Shown here: piece by piece, positions 1 through 9,861 of the stretch
Position numbering within the stretch: position 1 is the first letter of the stretch
Layout of the letters: each line of letters begins with the position of its first letter
Notes under the pieces: model-generated
The model's input: the letters and a program-made list of their open reading frames with translations, nothing else
Told to the model about the DNA's origin: nothing
Databases searched by the model: none
Assembly: GCA_028822445.1 (NCBI GenBank)
Contig: JAPKDQ010000003.1
Coordinates: 124,001-188,000 of the forward strand
Length of the DNA: 64,000 bases
Reading direction: 5' to 3'
Source of the DNA: Rhodospirillaceae bacterium
GTDB lineage: Bacteria; Pseudomonadota; Alphaproteobacteria; Rhodospirillales; Rhodospirillaceae
Position numbers and translations under genes: made by a program

Positions 1-749
1 ATCACGAATGGTGTGAAAGACGATCTATTGAGCCAAGCCATAAGGGCCGCAATAGATAAGATGGCAGTCACGAAAGAGAGCCCGGCAGCGGTCACCACGC
101 CTTGGGTCATTTCCACCTCGTCGGCTTTGTAGAGCTTTAGACCAAGCCATAGCCCAGAGGCGGCAATCGTCGGAATAGACAAGAGCATCGAAAACCGAGC
201 AGCCTCAGAGCGCTCGAATCCAAGAAACCGTGCCGCTGTAATCGTAATCCCGGAACGGCTCGTCCCAGGGATCAGGGCAAGCACCTGCGCTAACCCAATA
301 ATAATCACATCAAGATAAGAAGAATGATCGATCCGCTTCACTGTCATGGACATGAAGTCAGAAACGTAAAGCAAGATACCGAAGCCGAGCGTAGCCCATG
401 CAATAACCTCCAAGGACCGGACAGCGTCGCCTAAATAAAGGTCGAACAGGTATCCACCGACCAAAACTGGGATAGTACCTACCAAGACTTGTCCGGCTAA
501 ACGTGCACCAGGGTCACGGCGCCCCCTAAGAAGGCGCAGCAAGCCAGTGGCCATAGAAAAAATATCTCGCCAAAAATAGATGGTGACTGCCCCAAGGGTG
601 CCCAAATGCACGGCGACATCCAGCATTAAGCCTTGATCCGCCCATCCGGCCACCCATGGCACCAGGATCAAATGACCTGATGAACTGATGGGGAGGAATT
701 CAGTGATGCCCTGAACGATGGCTAACACGATAATTTGGGTCAAAGCCAT
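1..749 (-). CDS. uppP: Undecaprenyl-diphosphatase UppP (BacA), 3' end cut by window
   Basis: Integral membrane phosphatase that recycles undecaprenyl pyrophosphate to the monophosphate carrier used for peptidoglycan and other envelope polymers. I translated it from the minus strand; it is not in the ORF track because its stop lies outside the window. The N-terminus reads MALTQIIVLAIVQGITEFLP followed by ISSSGH, the first catalytic motif of the family. PGTSRSG near residue 160 is the second. Several hydrophobic helices follow. About 249 codons are present, so only roughly the last 15-20 residues of a typical 265-residue enzyme are missing. The ATG at 749 has a G-rich Shine-Dalgarno (AGGGGGG) just upstream. 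It is transcribed divergently from gltD. Identification is firm. Confidence 0.95.
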   Translation of the reverse strand, partial: MALTQIIVLAIVQGITEFLPISSSGHLILVPWVAGWADQGLMLDVAVHLGTLGAVTIYFWRDIFSMATGLLRLLRGRRDPGARLAGQVLVGTIPVLVGGYLFDLYLGDAVRSLEVIAWATLGFGILLYVSDFMSMTVKRIDHSSYLDVIIIGLAQVLALIPGTSRSGITITAARFLGFERSEAARFSMLLSIPTIAASGLWLGLKLYKADEVEMTQGVVTAAGLSFVTAILSIAALMAWLNRSSFTPFV

Positions 750-1130
750 AGTGCCCCCCTAAGAAAACGCCGAAGAGTATTTATATCACGGGTCCGATTC
801 GGCAGACAGCAGCAGTATAGTACACATACGTTAACTATAATAACGGTTTTGGTCCCGTTTACTGGCTTGAAAAACGGCAGATTGTCTTAACTTTTCTTTA
901 TTTATGACAGTTAAGATGTCCTTTTAACTGGTTTTTAGTGGCAAAGGATTAAGTGGGCCGTTATAATCTTAAATAAGTAAAGCGCGAAGGCTTGGACAAA
1001 CGAGCCCAGATATAAAGTGCCCGGCCGAGAAATGGCCATTTTTAGTTCCGCAGTAGTTTAAACCGCAGAAGGTCTTCCAGCAGCGGAGGACGGCGCCCAA
1101 AACCATGGCGCCGAAAGGAGGTATCCCACC
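750..1130. promoter_or_regulatory. Divergent uppP/gltD intergenic region with TTAACT/AGTTAA half-sites
   Basis: This 381-bp gap carries no convincing gene; the long minus ORF over it is a shadow of gltD. It holds an inverted repeat TCTTAACT (885-892) and AGTTAAGA (909-916), with further TTAACT copies near 831 and 924. A TATAAT at 962-967 could be the -10 of a gltDB promoter, but the matching -35 is poor. The gltD Shine-Dalgarno AAAGGAGG sits at 1114-1121. Operator function for the repeats is inference. Confidence 0.35.
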
Positions 1131-2600
1131 ATGAGCCAGAAAAAAATACGGCCCATGCTTCAATTTAACCAGCTGGACCAGGACTGGCCGGATAAGCGGC
1201 CTGCAAAGGAACGCCGCCGCGATTTTGGTGAAATTTATGACGAGTTCTCGGAAGATAAGGCAGGAGATCAAGCCTCCCGGTGTGAGCAATGCGGCATCCC
1301 ATTCTGCCAAGTACACTGCCCAGTCCAAAACAACATTCCGGATTGGCTTAAGCTGACGGCTGAAGGTCGCCTTGAGGAGGCCTACGCCGTCTCTTCGGCA
1401 ACCAATAACATGCCAGAAATATGTGGCCGGATTTGCCCCCAAGATAGGCTCTGTGAAGGCTCGTGTGTACTTGAACAATCGACGCACGGCACAGTGACAA
1501 TAGGTGCGGTAGAGAAATACATCACCGACACCGCCTGGGAAAATGGCTGGGTTAAACCGGTTGAGCCGGTCGAAGAACTAGACCAGTCAGTTGGCATCGT
1601 TGGCGCCGGCCCTGGTGGCATGGCCGCCGCAGAGGAATTACGCAAGCTTGGGTACACGGTCCACATCTACGATCGATATGACCGCGTCGGTGGCCTACTG
1701 ACCTACGGCATCCCTAATTTTAAACTTGAAAAAGACGTCGTGCAGCGTCGCGTCACGCTACTGGAAGACTCAGGGGTCGTCTTTCATCTCAACGTGAACG
1801 TTGGAGAAGACATCAGTTTTTCTGACCTGCGCAAAAAGCATGATGCTGTTCTTGTCACAACCGGCGTCTATAAGGCACGCGCGTTGAATAGTCCCGGCTT
1901 CGGCGCCGTCGGCGTTTTTCCAGCCATGACATACTTAACCGCGTCTAACCGCAAGGGCCTAGGTGATGCTGTGCCAGCGTATGATGATGGCACCCTTAAT
2001 GCGGCAGGAAAGAACATAGTCGTGGTAGGAGGTGGTGACACCGCAATGGATTGCGTTCGGTCTGCCGTGCGGCAAGGCGCAAAATCCGTCAAATGTCTCT
2101 ATCGCCGCGACCGGGGGAATATGCCCGGTTCTCAACGCGAAGTGACCAACGCCATTGAAGAAGGCGTAGAGTTTGTCTGGCTATCATCACCCGAGGCCGT
2201 ACTGCACGACGAAGACAATGTTGCGACCGGCGTCCGCGCTGTGCGTATGCGTCTCGGCACACCCGATGCAAGTGGGCGGGCAAAACCTGAAATCATTGAT
2301 GGGTCACAGTTCGTCCTACCCGCAGACCTCGTCATCGAAGCCCTCGGTTTTGATCCAGAAAATTTGCCGGGTCTATTCGACGAACCCCGATTGGGTGTCA
2401 CGAAGTGGGGCACTCTGAAAATCGATTACCGCACATTGATGACCAACATGGACGGTGTGTTTGCAGCCGGTGACATTGTGCGCGGAGCATCACTTGTCGT
2501 TTGGGCAATCCGTGATGGACGCGATGCAGCAGCAAGCATCGGTAAATATTTATTGGCCAAGGCATCAGAAGATGCCGCGCCGCTGCGTAAAGCCAGTTAA
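1131..2600 (+). CDS. gltD: Glutamate synthase (NADPH) small subunit
   Basis: Beta subunit of GOGAT. It takes electrons from NADPH through FAD and iron-sulfur centres and passes them to GltB for reductive transfer of the glutamine amide to 2-oxoglutarate. Cysteines in CEQCGIPFCQVHC (about 51-63) and CGRICPQDRLCEGSC (about 98-112) are the 4Fe-4S ligands. GAGPGG at 158-163 is the FAD fold, and VVVGGGDTAMD near 300 is the NAD(P)H Rossmann motif. At 489 residues it has the usual length. The ATG follows a perfect AAAGGAGG Shine-Dalgarno. gltB starts 11 bp downstream, so the pair is surely cotranscribed, with gltD first. Confidence 0.97.
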   Translation: MSQKKIRPMLQFNQLDQDWPDKRPAKERRRDFGEIYDEFSEDKAGDQASRCEQCGIPFCQVHCPVQNNIPDWLKLTAEGRLEEAYAVSSATNNMPEICGRICPQDRLCEGSCVLEQSTHGTVTIGAVEKYITDTAWENGWVKPVEPVEELDQSVGIVGAGPGGMAAAEELRKLGYTVHIYDRYDRVGGLLTYGIPNFKLEKDVVQRRVTLLEDSGVVFHLNVNVGEDISFSDLRKKHDAVLVTTGVYKARALNSPGFGAVGVFPAMTYLTASNRKGLGDAVPAYDDGTLNAAGKNIVVVGGGDTAMDCVRSAVRQGAKSVKCLYRRDRGNMPGSQREVTNAIEEGVEFVWLSSPEAVLHDEDNVATGVRAVRMRLGTPDASGRAKPEIIDGSQFVLPADLVIEALGFDPENLPGLFDEPRLGVTKWGTLKIDYRTLMTNMDGVFAAGDIVRGASLVVWAIRDGRDAAASIGKYLLAKASEDAAPLRKAS

Positions 2601-2611
2601 GGACGATCAAG

Positions 2612-5600
2612 ATGGCACCTAAAGATATTGCTACGCCCAAAAACACAGAGTCTGGCGAAGAATTCGTCAAGAACTGGGCTCAAAACGCAGAAAAATTGCA
2701 AGCCGCTCATGCGTATGATCCCTCTTGGGAACATGACAACTGTGGCGTTGGCATGGTTGTTGCCATTGACGGCACACCCCGGCGCGAAGTTGTCGTTGCA
2801 GGCATCGCAGCCCTTAAGGTTCTATTCCATCGGGGCGCCGTTGACGCGGACGGCAAGACCGGTGACGGCGCAGGCATCCATGTAGAAGTTCCCCAGGACT
2901 TTTTCCGGGAACACATTATTCGGACCGGACACGAATTAGCAGAAGGCGAGACCTTGGCCGTTGGCATGATCTTCCTGCCAAAATCAGATCTTGAGGCCCA
3001 GGAAACGTGCCGAACGATTGTTGAAAGCGAAGTCCTTTCCGCCGGGTACACCATTTATGGCTGGCGTCAGGTTCCCGTCGACATCTCGGTCATCGGTGAA
3101 AAATCAAACGCCACGCGCCCCGAGATTGAGCAAATCATGATATCCAATCCACGAAACTTGGATACGGACGCGCTCGAACGCGACCTATTTCTTGTCCGCC
3201 GACGCATTGAAAAGCGGGTTCTGGAAGCCGCAATTAATGATTTTTATATCTGCTCACTTTCGGGCCGGTCGGTCATTTACAAAGGCATGTTTCTTGCCGA
3301 ACAACTAACGACGTTCTACCCCGACTTACTTGATGAACGATTTGTATCTTCCTTCGCGATCTATCACCAACGGTATTCGACAAATACGTTCCCAACATGG
3401 CGGTTAGCGCAACCATTCCGGATGCTCGCCCACAACGGCGAAATCAACACCCTGCTGGGGAATGTGAACTGGATGAAGGCGCACGAATGCCGTCTGGCCT
3501 CAGACCTCTTTGGCGATGACATCGAAGACTTAAAGCCCATCATCCAAACAGGTAGCTCTGATTCCGCAGCGCTAGATTCAGTCTTCGAGCTCGTTTGCCG
3601 AGCCGGTCGTGATGCGGCTATGGCCAAAACACTCCTTATTCCGGAGAGCATTAATCAAAACGCTATCATGCCTGAGAACCATCGCGCCCTGTTTGCATAT
3701 TGCAATGCGGTAATGGAACCGTGGGATGGACCAGCAGCTATCTGCGCAACCGATGGACGGTGGGTTATCGCGGGCATGGACCGCCATGGCCTACGCCCCA
3801 TGCGTTACACCTTGACAAAAACTGGTCTACTAATCGTTGGATCAGAGACGGGTATGGTCCGCGTCCCAAATGCCGATATAGAAGAGAAGGGTCGGGTTGG
3901 GCCAGGCGAAATGATCGCTATCGATTTGGTCGACGGCGTGTTCCATCGCGACACTGAATTGAAAGACATCCTAGCAAATGCCAATCCCTATAAGGATTGG
4001 ATCAAGAACACGACACACCTCGATACGGCGGTTACTGACGACGCCCCGGAAACGGGAGAGATGTCAGCAGAAGAACTACGCCGCCGGCAAGTAGCATACG
4101 GCATGACTATGGAAGACCTGGAACTCATCCTTCACCCAATGGTTGTCGAAGCCAAAGAAGCAACAGGATCTATGGGCGATGATGCCCCACTGGCTGTTTT
4201 ATCAAATAACTATCGCGGCCTCCACTGTTTCTTCCGCCAAAATTTTAGTCAGGTGACCAACCCTCCAATCGATAGCCTTCGTGAAACAAGGGTGATGACC
4301 CTGAACACGCGCCTCGGAAACCTCGGCAACATCCTGGATGCGTCACCAGACCAGTGCGAAGTGGTTCAACTCCAGAGCCCCGTTCTGACCAACGCACAGT
4401 TCAAGGTGCTTCATGACCACATGGGCAACAAAGCGGTCGATATCGACTGCTCATTTGATGCGACAGGCGAAACAAAGAATGCTCTGCGCAACTCTATTTC
4501 CCGCATACAAAAGGAAGCGGAAGATGCCGTTCGTGGCGGCTGCACGCATGTCATTCTCTCGGATCGTGATATTGGAGAAGACAGAGCGCCGATACCAATG
4601 ATTTTAGCGACGGGTGCAGTACACACGCACCTCACAAACCAAAAACTGCGAACCTTTACCTCCTTGAACGTTCGGTCGGGCGAGTGCCTAGATACGCACT
4701 ATTTCGCGGTCTTGATCGGCGTTGGTGCCACCACGGTGAATGCCTATTTGGCCCAAGAAGCCATCGCGGACCGTCACCGCAAAGGCCTTTTTGCGGACAT
4801 GCCGCTTGGCGAAGCAATGGCGCGCTTTAAGAAAGCGACCGATGAGGGCCTCAGGAAAATCATGTCCAAAATGGGCATCTCGGTCATTAGCTCCTATCGC
4901 GGTGGCTATAATTTTGAAGCCGTCGGCTTATCCCGCTCGCTTGTCGCGGAATTCTTCCCGGGTATGCCGTCTAGAATTTCGGGCATCGGCATGCCAGGCA
5001 TTCAACGGAAAGTTCGCGGCCAGCATGATAAAGCCTATCAACCCAAAGTGATCACGCTTCCGGTCGGTGGCTTTTATAGATACCGCGCCCAAGCAGGTGA
5101 CGCCCATAGTTTTGATGGTCGGCTTATTCACACACTTCAGTCTGCTGTTGAGAAAGATAGCTATCGGATTTTCCAAAAATATTCGGAAGGCTTACGTAAG
5201 CTGCCTCCGATTAACCTGCGTGACTTGCTCGACTTCCGCCATATCAATGACGGCATCCCTTCAGAGCAAGTGGAATCGACGACTGAGATTCGTAAACGCT
5301 TTGTCACCCCAGGCATGTCACTCGGCGCTCTCAGTCCAGAGGCTCATGGCACACTAAACATTGCCATGAACCGCATTGGCGCGAAGTCAGATTCCGGTGA
5401 AGGCGGCGAAGATCGCAAGCGCTTTAAGCCCGCGCCAAATGGCGACAACGCCAATTCTGCGATTAAACAAATCGCATCAGGACGCTTTGGCGTCACTGCG
5501 GAATACTTAAACCAATGTCGCGAAATCGAAATTAAAGTCGCGCAAGGGGCAAAACCAGGAGAAGGCGGACAACTCCCAGCCTTTAAAGTAACATTGGAAA

Positions 5601-7198
5601 TTGCAGAACTGCGCCATGCCACACCAGGCGTCATGCTGATTTCACCACCGCCGCACCATGATATTTACTCTATCGAAGACCTTGCCCAGTTGATCTACGA
5701 CCTAAAGCAAATCAATCCGCGTGCACGTGTCACAGTTAAGCTCGTCGCTCGGACCGGCATTGGCACCATCGCAGCGGGCGTCGCAAAAGCGAATGCAGAC
5801 GTCATCCTCGTGTCTGGCCACAATGGCGGGACAGGAGCTAGCCCCCAGACCTCTATCAAGTACGCCGGCCTGCCATGGGAAATGGGCCTCACAGAAGTTC
5901 ATCAGGTCTTGACCCTTAACCGACTGCGCCACCGCGTATTGCTGCGCACCGATGGCGGCCTAAAAACAGGCCGGGATATCGTGATGGCCGCAATGCTGGG
6001 CGCCGAAGAATTTGGCATTGGCACAAGTTCACTTCTAGCCATGGGCTGCATCATGGTCCGGCAATGCCATTCCAACACCTGCCCAGTCGGAGTTTGCACG
6101 CAAGATTCAAGCCTGCGCAAGAAATTCACAGGCACGCCGGAGAAGGTCGTCAACCTGATGACGTTCTTGGCTGAAGAAGTACGAGACATTTTGGGTGAGC
6201 TCGGGTTTTCATCTCTTAATGAAGTCATCGGACGAGCTGATCTCCTTCAGCAGGTTAGCCGTGGCTCCGCACACTTAGACGATCTCGACCTAAACCCTCT
6301 GTTGGTTCAACCAGATTCTGGTGGGCTGCCAACCCGCAATATGACCGAGGGGCGCAACGAAGTTCCAGAAACCCTTGATGCGCAAATGATAAGAGACGCT
6401 GCACCCGCCTTGGAAGACGGTGAGAAAATGCAGCTCACCTATAATGTCGACAACACGCAGCGCGCCATCGGAACAAAGATGTCACACAAAATCGTCACCA
6501 AATATGGGATGACAGGCCTCCAGCCAGGGCATATCACTGTCCGCTTGCGTGGCAGCTGTGGCCAATCGCTTGGCGCTTTTGGCGTACAAGGCTTAAAGCT
6601 GGACGTTCTTGGTGACTCCAATGACTATGTTGGAAAAGGCTTGTCTGGGGCTACCATCGTCATACGGCCAACGACGACATCGACATTCCCAGCTCATCTC
6701 AACACGATCATTGGCAATACGGTGCTATACGGCGCCACATCCGGAAAATTGTTCGCAGCGGGCCAAGCGGCCGAACGCTTCTGCGTGCGGAACTCTGGCG
6801 CAACAGCGGTCGTCGAAGGATGCGGGTCAAACGGATGCGAATACATGACCGGTGGTCAGGTCGCCATTCTTGGACCAGTCGGATCAAACTTCGGAGCTGG
6901 AATGACCGGGGGCATGGCCTTCGTTTATGATAGAGATAAAGACTTCGAACATCGGGTAAATACGGACTCGGTAATCTACCAACGCATTGAAGTCGGTCAT
7001 TACGAAGCAACGCTGCGAAATCTCGTCACCGAGCACCACAAAGCAACGGGCTCGGCTTGGGCAGAACGCATTCTAGTCAATTGGGATCGTGAGGTTCGCA
7101 ACTTCTGGCAAGTCGTGCCGAAGGAAATGCTCGATAAGTTGGAAGTGCCGGTTCATCGCGACGCACTACACGCCAAGAATCACGAAAAATCAGCTTAA
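2612..7198 (+). CDS. gltB: Glutamate synthase (NADPH) large subunit
   Basis: Alpha subunit of GOGAT; it makes two glutamates from glutamine and 2-oxoglutarate. The N-terminal class II glutaminase domain begins at HDNCGVG. Cys44 should become the N-terminal nucleophile after removal of a 43-residue propeptide. The central and FMN-binding synthase domains follow; HNGGTGASP is visible in the FMN domain. The 3Fe-4S ligands are in CIMVRQCHSNTCPVGVC (about 1144-1160). A C-terminal glycine-rich beta-helix (GCGSNGCEYMTGG) closes the protein. At 1528 residues it is full length. It lies 11 bp behind gltD and runs convergently into the aminopeptidase gene. Confidence 0.97.
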   Translation: MAPKDIATPKNTESGEEFVKNWAQNAEKLQAAHAYDPSWEHDNCGVGMVVAIDGTPRREVVVAGIAALKVLFHRGAVDADGKTGDGAGIHVEVPQDFFREHIIRTGHELAEGETLAVGMIFLPKSDLEAQETCRTIVESEVLSAGYTIYGWRQVPVDISVIGEKSNATRPEIEQIMISNPRNLDTDALERDLFLVRRRIEKRVLEAAINDFYICSLSGRSVIYKGMFLAEQLTTFYPDLLDERFVSSFAIYHQRYSTNTFPTWRLAQPFRMLAHNGEINTLLGNVNWMKAHECRLASDLFGDDIEDLKPIIQTGSSDSAALDSVFELVCRAGRDAAMAKTLLIPESINQNAIMPENHRALFAYCNAVMEPWDGPAAICATDGRWVIAGMDRHGLRPMRYTLTKTGLLIVGSETGMVRVPNADIEEKGRVGPGEMIAIDLVDGVFHRDTELKDILANANPYKDWIKNTTHLDTAVTDDAPETGEMSAEELRRRQVAYGMTMEDLELILHPMVVEAKEATGSMGDDAPLAVLSNNYRGLHCFFRQNFSQVTNPPIDSLRETRVMTLNTRLGNLGNILDASPDQCEVVQLQSPVLTNAQFKVLHDHMGNKAVDIDCSFDATGETKNALRNSISRIQKEAEDAVRGGCTHVILSDRDIGEDRAPIPMILATGAVHTHLTNQKLRTFTSLNVRSGECLDTHYFAVLIGVGATTVNAYLAQEAIADRHRKGLFADMPLGEAMARFKKATDEGLRKIMSKMGISVISSYRGGYNFEAVGLSRSLVAEFFPGMPSRISGIGMPGIQRKVRGQHDKAYQPKVITLPVGGFYRYRAQAGDAHSFDGRLIHTLQSAVEKDSYRIFQKYSEGLRKLPPINLRDLLDFRHINDGIPSEQVESTTEIRKRFVTPGMSLGALSPEAHGTLNIAMNRIGAKSDSGEGGEDRKRFKPAPNGDNANSAIKQIASGRFGVTAEYLNQCREIEIKVAQGAKPGEGGQLPAFKVTLEIAELRHATPGVMLISPPPHHDIYSIEDLAQLIYDLKQINPRARVTVKLVARTGIGTIAAGVAKANADVILVSGHNGGTGASPQTSIKYAGLPWEMGLTEVHQVLTLNRLRHRVLLRTDGGLKTGRDIVMAAMLGAEEFGIGTSSLLAMGCIMVRQCHSNTCPVGVCTQDSSLRKKFTGTPEKVVNLMTFLAEEVRDILGELGFSSLNEVIGRADLLQQVSRGSAHLDDLDLNPLLVQPDSGGLPTRNMTEGRNEVPETLDAQMIRDAAPALEDGEKMQLTYNVDNTQRAIGTKMSHKIVTKYGMTGLQPGHITVRLRGSCGQSLGAFGVQGLKLDVLGDSNDYVGKGLSGATIVIRPTTTSTFPAHLNTIIGNTVLYGATSGKLFAAGQAAERFCVRNSGATAVVEGCGSNGCEYMTGGQVAILGPVGSNFGAGMTGGMAFVYDRDKDFEHRVNTDSVIYQRIEVGHYEATLRNLVTEHHKATGSAWAERILVNWDREVRNFWQVVPKEMLDKLEVPVHRDALHAKNHEKSA

Positions 7199-7209
7199 TC
7201 CACGTTCAC

Positions 7210-8607
7210 TCAAGCGAAGCGCTTGCGGATAACCTCGAATAGCGCTCGTTGTGCATAGGCTTCGCCACCAACGGGCCGACCAGGCTTGTCGTCTGGGTTC
7301 CACCCGAACAGATCGAGATGGACCCAGGGGATGCCATCATCGACAAAGGTCTTAAGAAACAATGCCGCTGTAATAGCCCCAGCTAGACCAGATTCGCCTG
7401 AATTACTGACATCAGCGATCTTGCTGGCAATCAGTCTCTGATACCCTGCCCACAGCGGCAACCGCCACATGGGGTCATTGTTCATCAAGCCAGCCTCTAA
7501 GATATCCTCTGCCAAGCCATCATCAGGACTGAAAAGCGCTGGAAGTTCGGGGCCCAAAGCGACCCGCGCAGCGCCAGTAAGCGTGGCGCAGTCAATAACC
7601 AAATCAGGGGACTCTTCACACGCAAGAGCCAAAGCATCGGATAGGACGACACGACCTTCGGCATCCGTATTTCCAACCTCAATCGTTGGTCCCTTCCGGG
7701 TCGCAACAACATCACCAGGGCGAAATGCGTTTCCTGCGATGGCATTTTCCACTGCGGGAACCAAAACACGCAAGCGAACAGGAAGGCCAGCGCGCATAAT
7801 CCAATCCGCAAGGCCAAGCACAGTCGCGCTGCCGCCCATATCTTTTTTCATGAAGCGCATGCCACTCGACGATTTGATGTCGAGTCCACCCGAGTCAAAA
7901 CAAACGCCCTTCCCCACCAAAGTGACCTTTGGTGCATCCGCATCACCCCAAACTAAATCGATCAAGCGCGGCGCTTTGGAAGCTGCTCTGCCAACAGCGT
8001 GAATGGCAGGAAAATTTTCAGAAAGCAGCTCATCACCAACGATGGCTTTGAAATCTGCCCCATGGGCCACAGCCAATGTCTCAGCGGCCAAGGCCAATGC
8101 ATCAGGGCCCATATCTTCAGCAGGCGTATTAATCAGGTCCCGCGTCAACAAGGCCGCATATGCAGCACCTTCGACGTAAGCACGGTCAACATCATCAGGC
8201 CACACAAGAATAGCTGGGGCATCGGAGGTGGCTGTTTTGTAACGGTCAAAGCGATAGGCGCCTAGGCACCACGACAAAACGAGCCATGTAGCGGCTTGGT
8301 TTTCGGCGCTTTTTTCTAACCCTACCATCTCATCCAACCAATAGGTGCCTTCAGGCAAACCACAGGCCAGCCGACCGCACACCCAGTGATCTAACCCATC
8401 CCCCAGCCCAACAAGCACGCGAGCCAATGTTCCGTCGGCGCTAGCGATTAAACACGTCTCTCCAGAGCCGCCTAGAAAACCAGTGGCGCCAATCCATGCT
8501 CTTAAGGCGTCGGCCTGATCATTAGACCAAGCGTCTAATCCTGCTTTCGTGACAAGAGTCAGCGGGATCGCGTCTGGATGAGCGGCAACGATCGGTAGAG
8601 AAAACAT
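7210..8607 (-). CDS. Leucyl aminopeptidase family protein (M17, PepA-like)
   Basis: Cytoplasmic dimetal aminopeptidase of the M17 family, expected to release N-terminal residues from peptides. GKGVCFDSGG (232-241) and KKDMGG (about 254-259) carry metal and catalytic residues. NTDAEGRV (313-320) is the M17 signature. The 465-residue length fits the family, with a divergent N-terminal domain. The gene ends 11 bp from the gltB stop, in convergent orientation. A small hairpin CAAGCG-AAG-CGCTTG (7211-7225) overlaps its last codons and may help separate the two transcripts. Substrate preference cannot be read from sequence. Confidence 0.93.
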   Translation of the reverse strand: MFSLPIVAAHPDAIPLTLVTKAGLDAWSNDQADALRAWIGATGFLGGSGETCLIASADGTLARVLVGLGDGLDHWVCGRLACGLPEGTYWLDEMVGLEKSAENQAATWLVLSWCLGAYRFDRYKTATSDAPAILVWPDDVDRAYVEGAAYAALLTRDLINTPAEDMGPDALALAAETLAVAHGADFKAIVGDELLSENFPAIHAVGRAASKAPRLIDLVWGDADAPKVTLVGKGVCFDSGGLDIKSSSGMRFMKKDMGGSATVLGLADWIMRAGLPVRLRVLVPAVENAIAGNAFRPGDVVATRKGPTIEVGNTDAEGRVVLSDALALACEESPDLVIDCATLTGAARVALGPELPALFSPDDGLAEDILEAGLMNNDPMWRLPLWAGYQRLIASKIADVSNSGESGLAGAITAALFLKTFVDDGIPWVHLDLFGWNPDDKPGRPVGGEAYAQRALFEVIRKRFA

Positions 8608-8637
8608 AGGGGTAGCCTTTTTAGAGCTCAGATAGAG

Positions 8638-9741
8638 TTAGCGTGGAGCGTCAACAAATTCGGGCACTTCAACTTGGGCAAGCCTAAGGTCGGGCAGAAC
8701 ACCTTCTTCAACATAATAGCGGCGGGCGCCAGGATGAAACTTAAACCCGATCCCCTTAGCCGCCCCCGACAATTTCATTAATTTCGCTCGGGGATGACCA
8801 TTGGCCAGAAGCGGCGCTGTGTTTGGATGCCAAATGGCGCGAACGATGCCGTATGCCAGGTCATCCGCCATGTCAGCTCGCCCTAGCAGAATAGCCCCCA
8901 CATCAAGGGTCGGCGTTGCTATATTGTCTCCGTACGCACCCGCCGGAATTTGCCCCAATGCAAAAAACGGGAAGATCTTCGCCAACTTCTCTGCAATCGG
9001 CCCCTCTATGGGCACGAATATCAGGGGGGCACGTTCCGCAAGGTCTTGAATAGCCAACGCGGGCGCGCCGGTTACCAAGAAGAACGCATCAATATCGCCT
9101 GCCACCATAGCAGCGACTGAAGCTTCAAGATCTAAGTTTTGAATCTTGATGTCCGAGAACCGAAGCCCAAAAGCATTCATGATTAAGCGGGCATCTATCT
9201 GTGAGCCAGAGCCAGAACCACCTAAAGACACGCGCTTGCCCTTAAGGTCCATCAAGGTCTCAATGCCGACATCCGCGCGCGCAATCAGGTGAACATTCTC
9301 AGGGAATAGGTTGGCGAGGGCCCGCAATGTGTCCCGTGGTTTGTCGCCTTCAAAGGACCCAGTTCCAAAATACGACCAATAGGCCACGTCAGCCTGAGAA
9401 AGCCCCATCTCCATTAATCCGGCCTCAACTGAACGAATATTGTCGAGAGACCCACCCGTCGATTGAGCTACAGCTATTAATCCAGGAACACCGCAGCTGC
9501 CGCCCCGCTCACAAGGACGCGAGCCCGGTGGATTTGAAATCGCATTTCCAATGAGCCCACCAATCGGGAAATACGTTCCAGCAGTAGACCCGGTGCCAAT
9601 GCGGATGATGTTGAGGTCTTGTGCCGACACTGCCCCGGAAAACGTGAGTACTCCAACCGCGAGGGCCAGGGTAAGCCAGGTTTTTACCTGCTGATAAACG
9701 GGATTTCGAGAGACCACCGGTTTCACATCACCTTTCGACAC
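8638..9741 (-). CDS. TAXI-family TRAP transporter solute-binding protein
   Basis: Periplasmic binding protein of the TAXI type, which normally feeds a fused TRAP permease using sodium or proton gradients. A hydrophobic signal segment (LTLALAVGVLTFSGAVSA) precedes the hallmark IRIGTGSTAGTYFPIGG. The body matches the NMT1/TAXI fold, with SLGGSGSGSQIDAR in the middle. The track start is a GTG; a second GTG five codons downstream behind AAAGGTGAT is also possible. No TRAP permease gene is next to it: the neighbours are the aminopeptidase and an unrelated ABC importer. It is therefore an orphan in this window. Ligand unknown; glutamate-like and other carboxylates are common for the family. Confidence 0.88.
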   Translation of the reverse strand: MSKGDVKPVVSRNPVYQQVKTWLTLALAVGVLTFSGAVSAQDLNIIRIGTGSTAGTYFPIGGLIGNAISNPPGSRPCERGGSCGVPGLIAVAQSTGGSLDNIRSVEAGLMEMGLSQADVAYWSYFGTGSFEGDKPRDTLRALANLFPENVHLIARADVGIETLMDLKGKRVSLGGSGSGSQIDARLIMNAFGLRFSDIKIQNLDLEASVAAMVAGDIDAFFLVTGAPALAIQDLAERAPLIFVPIEGPIAEKLAKIFPFFALGQIPAGAYGDNIATPTLDVGAILLGRADMADDLAYGIVRAIWHPNTAPLLANGHPRAKLMKLSGAAKGIGFKFHPGARRYYVEEGVLPDLRLAQVEVPEFVDAPR

Positions 9742-9861
9742 TATGCATCGTCACATATCACACATACGTCTCAATAGTGGTCTAATTTCGATCAATGCAA
9801 ACCCAGGTGACGGTTTTTTATGTCCAACACACGCCCACGAATTATAGGTGTCGGCTCACGC

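Noticed and set aside
969-1487. 172-codon minus-strand ORF between uppP and gltD
   Set aside because: Overlaps the N-terminal Fe-S region of gltD on the opposite strand and has no recognisable domain.
7211-7225. CAAGCG-AAG-CGCTTG hairpin as a terminator for gltB and the aminopeptidase gene
   Set aside because: The stem is only 6 bp, overlaps coding sequence and has no T-run; mentioned under the aminopeptidase gene only.
7469-8002. 177-codon plus-strand ORF
   Set aside because: Antisense shadow of the M17 aminopeptidase, with low-complexity Ser/Pro/Lys composition and no Shine-Dalgarno.
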